Assembly (NCBI GenBank): GCA_002633005.1
Contig: NMRA01000248.1
Coordinates: 579,333-604,529, forward strand
Reading direction: 5' to 3'
From: Phoronis australis
Lineage: Eukaryota; Phoronida; Phoronidae
DNA length: 25,197 nucleotides
Shown here: positions 21,101 through 25,197 of the stretch, one piece after another
Layout: each line of letters opens with the position of its first letter
Numbering within the stretch: the first letter of the stretch is position 1
The notes under the pieces: model-generated
What the model saw: the letters and a program-made list of their open reading frames with translations, nothing else
What the model was told of the DNA's origin: nothing
Database searches by the model: none
Position numbers and translations under genes: made by a program

Positions 21101-24018
21101 CTTACATCAGTATTCTCAAAAAAGACTCCGTAAAGAAACTTGTAGAGATATCCAGAGTCTAGCTCCACGTTCATGTAACCACCATAGTATTCCCCATCAC
21201 CAACTACAAAGTCGACACCATCTTCTACGAAATCTGCTGTCAGCTTTGCCGCTATATAAAGTGGCTCCTGATTTCTCTGCGCTTCTGCATACCCTTTTAA
21301 CGACGATGCATCTACGACCACAGCTCGTCGTCGTTTAGAATGTTTTCTTCGAGTATTCACTACGATCATGTAGTACCTTTTGAGATACAAAAAAGGATTT
21401 TGATGTTGATTCAGGAAAGAACAAAGAGTTTGGAGAACAACGGTTGCCCAACAATGTCATGAATGGGGGATCGTCAAAGCAGGAACTAATAGGCTAAAAC
21501 CTCACTTGATATACACGCCCTTGGTATAACCACTTGCTGGCGTTAGACGTATTTTCACAGTTGTGTCAGTCATGTCTTCCTTGGTTATCATCTGCAGTGC
21601 TAGGTCCGGTAAATCTGAAACATAAGTGGAAAGGTATCATAACAACATTCTGAAATTTCAAGGTTTCGTTTTTTATGACACGGATCGACAATATGTAACA
21701 AGCAACTGATAATAACAAACTGATAACTCGCTACCAATAATATTGGTCTCCAATTCTTATAATAGAGAAACAAGAAGACAACACATGTCGCATTCGTGGC
21801 TAACAATCGTCCTTGATGCCTGAACGTAAGGTCCTGTGGTTGTGAGGCTCGTGTTGCTGAGTTTAAAGAAACGTCTCGTGACTGAAAGGGGATACAACCA
21901 TAGTTTTCAAATCACAACGTAATGAAAACTCATTATCGCACATATCTCGTGTCTCCTTACCTATAGAAATCCAATACTTTATTGCTTACCAATCAAATCC
22001 GTTAAATAGTGTTTGCCTACCTCCATACCACGACAGAAACAATGGGTTAATCAAAAACCCCATCGACCCCCACATTCCACGACCCTAGACCCAATACCCC
22101 ACGAACCACGGCATACAACACCTTCGACCCAAGACCTATGGAAATGGATACATTCTTGCACTTTATGTAATGACATTACTCAATTAGGTCGCTAAATGAC
22201 TTTTCCACAACTCTTCTTGATACCTATACGCAAATCTGCTTTGGCTCAAGTCTGGTGATAAAGAACATGATCTGAAATAGCGAATTGTGAACGTGGTATC
22301 GTTGTCAAGGAAAGATGTTCCACGAGCACCTACCAATGGCCCTGTTCTTCTAAATTATGGGAGAGAATACACTAACGTGAAGGCATTTAATTTTTAATTT
22401 TATTGTTTGCCTTCCGTTATATACTCGTCTATCATGTTCTTCATGTAATGTTCAGATATTTTTTTAGTTCTCAGTTCGTTCTTCGAACTGTATTTTCTAA
22501 AGAAATACTTCTTCGTCTGTTCCTCGCACTTCCCAACAAAAGCTTGAATATGCCAATCACTGAGAACCAGACAAGATGATAAAATTCTGTCAGCAACGGC
22601 ATTTGTAGCGTTGGTAGGTCTTTGATTTGATTTGGTCGCTTTGTTTTTGTCTGTTCCCTTGGCTTTGAGACTTTCCGAATCGTCTCCCTTAAGTGCAAAA
22701 CAAACAGGTAAAAACCAGCCGAGCTCACGGCCAGACTCGTTTATCCTGAAATTCAACGTCTGTTCCGAGTTCAAATCGAGTAGAACTTGTGTAGACTGTT
22801 TCGAAGAGTTGTGGGCCGTGTGTCGAGGTTGTCGTGGGTTCAGGGTGTCGATTGGGTTTCAGTACAATCAGAAATATGGCCATTTGGTCCAATGGTTTAA
22901 CACTATAAGGAGTCGAACCAAATTGCCAACACTTGTAGTGGAAAAAATACGGGAACGTTGATACCTTAGAAATTTGTGAATCTATGACTTGGACAGTGTC
23001 TAACGATCTCGAGTTATGAAAATCTGTCCGACTCTCGGGCTGTGACAATTAATTTGCAGGTTACAATTTTGTTGTAGTCTAGAAAGTTTTACCCAAAGTA
23101 AAGGATTTCAGCCTTAGTTGTACAACTAAGAGTGCATTTTCTATGTTTTTTATTGAACAAAAACTATAGTAATATTCTGCCAATTAAACTGTCCTACTAA
23201 TGAGCACATTGGTAATAATTACCAGGCAAAGCTGTCCAGCAGACTGTAGTTGCCGGTGGTCCAAAGCCAACGGATGTTTTTGCCGCTACATGAACCTTGT
23301 ACGGTGTCCCAGGCTTCAGATTTGAAACCTCAAATTCCAAGATACTTGGTCCCACGGTTTTAGACAACAAACTCTCATCTCCGGTATTCCATGATATCTA
23401 AATGAAAAATTAATCGAGATTACGGAAACTTTTATATGGAAATTATAGATGTTTTAATATTTTTAATACTTTAACTTCAGATCAAATAAATTCAAGAGCT
23501 CTCAGGTCTTGAAAAACTCATTTAAAGCATTTCACGATATCTAATGCAAATGGTCAATATCTCATCAAGGTGATGGGAATTAGTGCATGAACACGACATT
23601 AAACAAATATCATAGCATAGAACATAGAATTAGCCGATTTAGCAAACTGTGGCTTGCAGTTTTGCTCTCAACGATACCTTTCTTTTGTCAGTTACTTCGT
23701 TTTCTTTTTCTGAAACGGAGCTGCCCCCTGCTCCGACTATAACCTCGGCTGATTTGTCGTGAGGACTGTGATGCACTTAAGAGAAATAATCTACAGGCTG
23801 TTCTTGAACTCCAAATTACGCGACTCTGTGTGAAGCTGACAGAGATGTTAATGCAAATATGCCACCCTCAGATATTAACTTAATCTTTCTTTTTGGCTCG
23901 ATAGCACTTTGAGCTCAAACATTTATAGGGGATGTGGAGGTGGTAATGGTTCGTTTCCCACGATTTGCTGACACGAATGACAAACTGATTTTCTGATGTC
24001 CGAGGTGAAGTCGCTCGT
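9684..24018 (-). CDS. Receptor tyrosine kinase, 16-exon gene model, 5'-incomplete
   Basis: This is the whole spliced gene; the exons are listed separately. The joined coding sequence is 2055 bases after the leading split base: 684 residues plus a TGA stop. A single-pass membrane receptor is predicted, with FN3-like ectodomain modules at residues 1-125 and 126-272, a transmembrane helix at about 285-306, a juxtamembrane region at 307-388, a kinase domain at about 390-657 and a 27-residue tail. All catalytic landmarks are present: the glycine loop G396-K-G-S-F-G-D-V403, the VALK lysine K420, the helix-C glutamate E437, HRDLAARN with D525, the DFG aspartate D543, APE 567-569 and the subdomain XI arginine R643. 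By family knowledge it would phosphorylate tyrosines on itself and on substrates after ligand-driven dimerisation. The kinase most resembles the FGFR/RET/Tie group, with motifs such as EIVTLGG and the NCSE segment, but no one-to-one orthologue is claimed. No promoter or signal peptide was found. Confidence 0.9.
9856..11225 (-). other. RTK intron between exons 15 and 16
   Basis: The intron is 1370 bases with GTAAGT at its start and CTTCAG at its end on the minus strand. Only unsupported short ORFs lie in it. No repeat or second gene was seen. Confidence 0.85.
11226..11322 (-). CDS. RTK exon 15: kinase subdomain X
   Basis: Two bases, 31 codons (residues 597-627) and two bases. It encodes [20 protein letters not shown] then [11 protein letters not shown]. 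'LGGTPYxG ... L..GYRMxxPxxCSEDVYELM' is the standard subdomain X region of receptor kinases. The usual P-Y-P-G is P-Y-S-G here. The acceptor is GTCTTTCAG and the donor GACGT|GTAAGT (consensus, phase 2); the split codon is Val628. Confidence 0.94.
11726..11766 (-). CDS. RTK exon 14: 41-base micro-exon, kinase subdomain IX
   Basis: One base, 13 codons (residues 583-595) and one base. It encodes [13 protein letters not shown], the helix-F core of every protein kinase ('DVWSFGxxxWE'); its Asp581 and Val582 come from the exon 13 side. The acceptor is GAATTTCCAG and the donor ACTGG|GTAAGT-like GTAAG. It is too short to appear as an ORF of its own. It is certain because it supplies a conserved motif in the exact phase needed by both neighbours. 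Confidence 0.94.
12326..12425. repeat. 18-bp direct repeat in intron 13
   Basis: ATTTCCGAGCACCAACTC is repeated exactly at 12326-12343 and 12408-12425, 82 bases apart. It sits just before the minisatellite at 12511, in the same intron between exons 13 and 14 (11767-12781). Confidence 0.75.
12511..12660. repeat. Minisatellite: five head-to-tail 30-bp units
   Basis: The unit begins TTTGGTCATATTTGAATA and ends GTAAGCACCTA, repeated exactly in register at 12511, 12541, 12571, 12601 and 12631. The units differ at only one to three positions each, so the array is young. Because 30 is divisible by three, one minus-strand frame stays open and repeats the decapeptide [10 protein letters not shown]. 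It lies 122 bases inside the intron after exon 13, so that frame is not part of the kinase. Confidence 0.95.
12782..12966 (-). CDS. RTK exon 13: catalytic loop, DFG and activation segment
   Basis: Sixty-one codons (residues 521-581) plus two bases. [13 protein letters not shown] carries the catalytic base Asp525 and Asn530. KISDFGLSR carries the metal-binding Asp543. The activation loop [20 protein letters not shown] has one tyrosine, Tyr553, and ends at APE (567-569). HRDLAARN plus P-I-R-W-M-A-P-E identifies a tyrosine rather than a serine/threonine kinase. The acceptor is CATTTGCAG and the donor GACGT|GTATGT in phase 2. Confidence 0.97.
13259..13437 (-). CDS. RTK exon 12: hinge, kinase insert and helix E
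   Basis: Two bases and 59 codons (residues 462-520). [19 protein letters not shown] holds the hinge (TEFVANGNL) and helix D. A short insert, [17 protein letters not shown] (481-497), follows and contains Tyr488 and Tyr496. Helix E ends GMKHLAASK. The insert is about as long as that of FGF receptors and much shorter than the PDGFR class. The acceptor is GTTGTTGCAG and the donor AAG|GTTAGA in phase 0. Confidence 0.95.
13438..14497 (-). other. RTK intron between exons 11 and 12
   Basis: The intron is 1060 bases. It carries several TACATGTA-type palindromes, including TACATGTACATGTACATGTA at 13593-13612, a perfect 20-base self-complement. Otherwise I see nothing in it. Confidence 0.8.
14498..14608 (-). 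CDS. RTK exon 11: helix C and beta-4/5 of the kinase
   Basis: Two bases, 36 codons (residues 425-460) and one base. It encodes [20 protein letters not shown] then [16 protein letters not shown]. Glu437 is the helix-C partner of Lys420. 'HPNIVxLIGAC' is the usual beta-4 region of receptor kinases of the FGFR/RET/Tie type. The acceptor is TTTTAG and the donor CAAG|GTGAAG in phase 1; the split codon GGT is Gly461. Confidence 0.93.
15060..15120. repeat. CATA/TACA microsatellite
   Basis: An array of CATA tetranucleotides, interrupted once by CACACACA. ORFs across it read Tyr-Ile-His-Thr on one strand and Met-Tyr-Val-Cys on the other, and are artefacts of the repeat. Confidence 0.95.
15440..15880 (-). 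mobile_element. Unidentified element, copy 1 (degenerate)
   Basis: This is a diverged copy of 22050-22535 in the same orientation. Shared anchors include TGACTTTCCC (15551, against 22197), GGCTCAAGTCT (15591 and 22243) and a GAGAGAGTAT...AACGTG block (near 15719 and 22360). It also shares the edge motif CTCGACCCAC. The minus-strand reading of 15780-15870 resembles the C-terminus of the ORF in copy 2 but contains a stop codon, so this copy is non-coding. It appears truncated on its right side. Confidence 0.65.
18040..18190. repeat. GT-rich degenerate repeat
   Basis: The motif GGTGTTGTG recurs at least five times, twice as GGTGTTGTGGCTTCTC within 40 bases. The complementary strand reads ACAACACC, like the AC-rich tract at about 14765-14860 in the same intron. 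It lies about 90 bases before the exon 10 donor-side border. Confidence 0.6.
18278..18491 (-). CDS. RTK exon 10: juxtamembrane end, glycine loop and catalytic lysine
   Basis: Seventy-one codons (residues 353-423) plus one base. [11 protein letters not shown] (Tyr374, a YxxM motif) precedes the kinase start [15 protein letters not shown] (glycine loop, residues 396-403). The beta-3 strand [10 protein letters not shown] carries the ATP-anchoring Lys420. The acceptor is TTGACTTCCAG and the donor AACG|GTAAAC in phase 1; the split codon is Ala424. The next exon lies 3.7 kb away across the largest intron of the gene. Confidence 0.93.
18492..18796 (-). other. RTK intron between exons 9 and 10
   Basis: The intron is 305 bases, from GTATGA to CTTCCAG on the minus strand. 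No further feature was seen. Confidence 0.8.
18797..18873 (-). CDS. RTK exon 9: juxtamembrane with Tyr350
   Basis: Two bases and 25 codons (residues 328-352). It encodes [20 protein letters not shown] then IEYES. It is hydrophilic and low in predicted structure. Tyr350 sits in an acidic context (D-N-I-E-Y-E), typical of an autophosphorylation site in juxtamembrane regions. The acceptor is TTTATTTCAG and the donor TCG|GTATGA in phase 0. The phases fit exons 8 and 10. Confidence 0.82.
18874..19288 (-). other. RTK intron between exons 8 and 9
   Basis: The intron is 415 bases, from GTATAG to TTTCAG on the minus strand. No further feature was seen. Confidence 0.78.
19289..19344 (-). CDS. RTK exon 8: cytoplasmic juxtamembrane, basic anchor
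   Basis: A short exon: one base, 18 codons (residues 309-326) and one base. It encodes [18 protein letters not shown]. The basic KRR immediately follows the membrane helix, as expected for the stop-transfer anchor. The acceptor is CTGAATTATG-side TTCAG at 19345-19349 and the donor CCAG|GTATAG in phase 1. It was found by searching for an exon linking phase 2 of exon 7 to phase 1 of exon 9. Confidence 0.82.
19345..19803 (-). other. RTK intron between exons 7 and 8
   Basis: The intron is 459 bases, from GTAAGT to ATTCAG on the minus strand. No further feature was seen. Confidence 0.8.
19804..19909 (-). CDS. RTK exon 7: transmembrane helix
   Basis: Two bases, 34 codons (residues 274-307) and two bases. 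[11 protein letters not shown] is followed by a 22-residue hydrophobic run at 285-306 ([12 protein letters not shown] then [10 protein letters not shown]) and by arginines 307-308, with KRR following from exon 8. The positive charges after the helix fix the orientation: C-terminus inside, a type I receptor. The acceptor is CCCAACAG and the donor AG|GTAAGT (near-perfect, phase 2). Confidence 0.92.
20200..20263 (-). CDS. RTK exon 6: end of ectodomain, acidic stalk
   Basis: Twenty-one codons (residues 252-272) plus one base. The sequence [20 protein letters not shown] continues from exon 5 and forms the last strand and stalk before the membrane. The acceptor is TTTCGACAG and the donor GAAG|GTAACT. 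The phase pair (0 in, 1 out) fits both neighbours exactly, which is the main argument for so short an exon. Confidence 0.82.
20264..21105 (-). other. RTK intron between exons 5 and 6
   Basis: The intron is 842 bases. It contains a small inverted repeat ATTCTACAG/CTGTAGAAT at 20841-20868. The long minus-strand ORF that covers exon 5 runs on into this intron to 20914, but the strong GTAAGT at 21105-21100 is the expected splice point. Confidence 0.8.
21106..21376 (-). CDS. RTK exon 5: receptor-phosphatase-like membrane-proximal ectodomain
   Basis: One base plus 90 codons (residues 162-251). It opens with YYMIVV, then a strongly basic stretch RRKHSKRRR (residues 170-178), then [24 protein letters not shown] and [14 protein letters not shown]. 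The order 'YxVxVV - basic - YIAAxx - FVVGDG.xYxGYxNxxL - xxYxxxxxAV' is characteristic of the membrane-proximal region of receptor-type protein tyrosine phosphatases. This is a family-level resemblance recognised by eye, not a search result. The acceptor is CTCAAAAG and the donor GAT|GTAAGT (strong, phase 0). The basic stretch could be a proprotein-convertase site. Confidence 0.9.
21506..21614 (-). CDS. RTK exon 4: start of membrane-proximal FN3-like module
   Basis: Two bases, 35 codons (residues 126-160) and two bases. It starts [16 protein letters not shown] and ends [12 protein letters not shown]. The acceptor is TTATGTTTCAG and the donor AA|GTGAGG in phase 2. The split codon AA+G makes Lys161 and leads into YYMIVV of exon 5. 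The 'P-x-x-G-x-x-K-G-x-Y-I-x-Y' pattern is the B-C strand region of an FN3-like fold, as seen in receptor phosphatases where it precedes 'Y-x-V-x-V'. Confidence 0.88.
22050..22865 (-). mobile_element. Unidentified element, copy 2, with inverted edge motifs
   Basis: It lies in the intron between exons 3 and 4 (21615-23222). The left edge (about 22057-22135) is rich in CGACCC/CCACGA motifs on the plus strand. The right edge (about 22800-22862) carries the same motifs on the minus strand, giving a loose inverted arrangement. Between them is the ORF at 22400-22774. Copy 1 matches the left half. It may be a non-autonomous transposon or a duplicated gene fragment. No transposase, integrase or reverse transcriptase motif was recognised and no target-site duplication could be fixed. 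Confidence 0.5.
22400..22774 (-). CDS. ORF of 125 codons inside element copy 2, unknown function
   Basis: The frame opens at a TTG; an ATG start is not apparent, and an acceptor-like AATTTCAG just inside suggests it could be an exon. The product is charged and mostly helical in character: a non-polar segment [12 protein letters not shown], a low-complexity Lys/Thr/Asn linker, then [18 protein letters not shown] and a strongly basic C-terminus with [18 protein letters not shown] and a TAA stop. The last 40 residues align by eye with the degenerate minus-strand reading of copy 1, so this was probably once coding. It is not part of the kinase mRNA, because exons 3 and 4 join in phase without it. 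No family was recognised. Confidence 0.3.
   Translation of the reverse strand: MNSEQTLNFRINESGRELGWFLPVCFALKGDDSESLKAKGTDKNKATKSNQRPTNATNAVADRILSSCLVLSDWHIQAFVGKCEEQTKKYFFRKYSSKNELRTKKISEHYMKNMIDEYITEGKQ
23223..23397 (-). CDS. RTK exon 3: FN3 domain, C' to G strands
   Basis: The exon covers 58 codons (residues 67-124) plus one base. It has the clearest FN3 signature in the window: [19 protein letters not shown], the E-F 'L-P-x-T-x-Y-x-V-x-V-x-A' motif, followed by GFGPPATTV as F-G hairpin and G strand and a domain-ending TALP. The acceptor is TTTCATTTAG and the donor CCTG|GTAATT in phase 1. The split codon GAT joins exon 4. FN3 domains in receptor kinases are extracellular adhesion or ligand-binding modules. 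Confidence 0.88.
23678..23765 (-). CDS. RTK exon 2: linker within the first FN3-like domain
   Basis: One base completes a split codon and 29 codons follow (residues 38-66), beginning [14 protein letters not shown] and ending KRK. The acceptor CATCACAG follows a modest pyrimidine tract. The donor is AAG|GTATCG in phase 0, matching exon 3. A second acceptor 17 bases downstream (AAATCAG, first base 23748) keeps the same reading frame inside the exon but breaks the phase with exon 1, so 23765 is preferred. The segment is polar and Gly/Ser/Glu-rich, as expected for a long C-C' loop in an FN3 fold. Confidence 0.6.
23908..24018 (-). CDS. RTK exon 1 of this model: FN3-like strands A-C (tentative)
   Basis: The exon encodes residues 1-36 plus two bases of codon 37. 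It has the start of an FN3-like fold, with [17 protein letters not shown] followed by an IPYKC strand. The acceptor is GTTTAG at 24019-24024. The donor is AAA|GTGCTA, a weak site. The model is kept because its phase (2) fits exon 2 exactly and because it supplies the front half of the FN3 fold that exon 3 lacks. The first base is the end of a split codon, so at least one more exon lies upstream. The frame would stay open for nine more codons past the donor before a TAA. Confidence 0.5.
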
Positions 24019-24402
24019 CTAAACATGTGCAAATAACGCAGATAATTTACAAAATAAGCTTCCGAAATTTTCAAAACACATTCGTGACAAGACAATGACC
24101 ATAAATGCTGTCATGTTTTGAAAGTAGTGGTTCTAATACAGGACTGACTCTTCTTGGAAGATTGTGTCTACGTGTCAGTTGACCCTCAGAGCATCAAATC
24201 TATTGGTCAGCTTGTGTCTGGCGTTCATGCATCCGGAGGTTTTTCTTACAGTGTTCGGAAAATTTAGCTCTCCTTTAGCATGTGTTTATTCCGCTATATC
24301 AGTGAATAGAACTACGTGTTTCCTTCATTTCCAGGATTCGGATCAAAACTTGTCACCCTTACAATTAAAGCAGTTACCAAAAGTTGTGTGAGGAGGCAGT
24401 GG

Positions 24403-24467
24403 TGGCCTGGTTGATAAGTGCCCGCTTTCTTTTTTCGAGGTCGTGGGTTCGAGTCCCACCAGGTCAC
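24403..24467 (+). ncRNA. tRNA-like element (SINE head or tRNA pseudogene)
   Basis: TGGCCTG (24403-24409) pairs with CAGGTCA (24460-24466) as an acceptor stem with one G-U pair. GTGGG/CCCAC (24443-24459) around TTCGAGT is a perfect T-arm. GGTTCGAGTCC is a consensus internal box B and the 5' part, TGGCCTGGTTGATAAG, fits box A. Only 33 bases lie between the acceptor and T arms, too few for normal D and anticodon arms. It is therefore probably a tRNA-derived SINE head or a pseudogene rather than a functional tRNA. The body and tail of a SINE were not delimited. Confidence 0.6.
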
Positions 24468-25197
24468 ACAGCTAAACCCTTGAGCCAGATTTCTAGCTCC
24501 TCAGCTCGGTTTTAACCTTATATCAATGAAGCATAAAAATATTTCCAGGCGATCAATGCAATGGGCCCACATGCGAGGCTTGCGCACGTCTGGTACAACG
24601 TGTATCAGACCGCCTGCAACTATTTTTTTAAAAAAGGTTTTGTGGACATTTTCGAAAACACAGATTCTATTAACCTTCAAACATCGGTACGTTTCATCAT
24701 TAACCCTCAGATTACACGGGCTTGGTAGCTAAACAAAATGTTCAACAATGCAAACACATAGGATCAAAACAAATCCCCAAAACACCTAACTGAATGGTAT
24801 CCACGAATGGTCTAATTAGGTGAAAACAAAAAAAATAAACCTATCGAGTGAAGTGATCGCAGTTTGCGTGTAGACCAATCTTTTGTCCCAAACAGAAACA
24901 GCAGACGATAGGAGGTGCAGGAAAAACCGGCCGTTTAAAAATGGAGTGAAAAGGGATATAAAAAATAAGCGTAATTAAAATTAAAATTAACAAACATAAA
25001 CGTAAAGGGGTTTAAGTTAAAGCGTTCACGTATGACTGGAACTTTCAATACGTGGAAATCAGTGCTAAGATAATGGTGCTGCCGATTGATCGTGTTTAAA
25101 TTTTCACAATTTTCGCCAATGCGCTAAGTGAAGTACATTAATCATCGCCGTCGTTAATCTCACTGTAATACATGCTTAGGCTTACTAACTTGATATT
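24468..25197. other. Right flank, no exon identified
   Basis: The next upstream exon of the kinase gene must end in phase 2 (two bases of a split codon). I looked for an FN3 end motif (Y-x-V-x-V-x-A) on the minus strand and did not find one. The 5' part of the gene is probably beyond the window edge. Confidence 0.45.

Noticed and set aside
20914-21105. Continuation of the exon 5 ORF as coding sequence
   Set aside because: A consensus GTAAGT at 21105 ends the exon; exons 6 and 7 then join in phase and give the transmembrane helix, whereas the read-through has no such continuation.
22725-23048. Minus-strand ORF of 107 codons overlapping the element ORF
   Set aside because: It overlaps another frame, contains low-complexity Pro/Thr derived from the repeat edge motif, and is not needed to join exons 3 and 4.
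23678-23748. Alternative acceptor for exon 2 at 23749-23750
   Set aside because: It keeps the inner frame but would need a phase-1 upstream exon, whereas exon 1 ends in phase 2; the acceptor at 23766-23767 also has a better upstream tract.
24403-24467. Functional tRNA gene
   Set aside because: Only 33 bases lie between acceptor and T arms, so a normal D arm plus anticodon arm cannot form.

Overview
The window is genomic DNA from an animal, not a microbe. It is AT-rich, has no dense ORFs, and carries spliced exons with GT/AG borders, introns of 61 bp to 3.7 kb, short tandem repeats and dispersed repeat fragments. The recurrent palindrome TACATGTA, together with the gene type, fits a marine invertebrate, possibly an invertebrate deuterostome or a lophotrochozoan. 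That placement is inference, and the species cannot be read from the sequence.

One gene can be supported well. It is a receptor tyrosine kinase on the minus strand, running from about 24018 (5' side, incomplete) down to its stop codon at 9684-9686. I built it by hand from 16 exons. Every splice junction has GT/AG ends and compatible phases, and the joined exons give one open frame of 684 residues without a stop. Residue numbers in this annotation count from the first complete codon of the first exon I could place. The layout is: a fibronectin type III (FN3)-like domain (exons 1-3, 23223-24018); a second FN3-like module resembling the membrane-proximal ectodomain of receptor protein tyrosine phosphatases (exons 4-6, 20200-21614); a transmembrane helix (exon 7, 19804-19909); a juxtamembrane segment (exons 8-10); and a complete tyrosine kinase domain (exons 10-16, 9684-18491). 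The signal peptide, any further N-terminal domains and the promoter lie beyond the right edge or were not recognised.

Positions 1-9683 lie downstream of the gene. They hold no coding region that I can support. They contain short tandem duplications, a perfect 21-bp-arm hairpin (2182-2226), palindromic repeats (1784-1907), two fragments of one dispersed repeat (1-25 and 8229-8275), and a possible broken plus-strand ORF (6846-7338).

The introns hold a five-unit 30-bp minisatellite (12511-12660), a CATA microsatellite (about 15060-15120), GT-rich repeats (18040-18190) and two diverged copies of an unrecognised element (15440-15880 and 22050-22865). The better copy has an antisense ORF of 125 codons. 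A tRNA-like element with A and B boxes (24403-24467) lies beyond the first placed exon. No CRISPR array, rRNA or bacterial-type operon is present.
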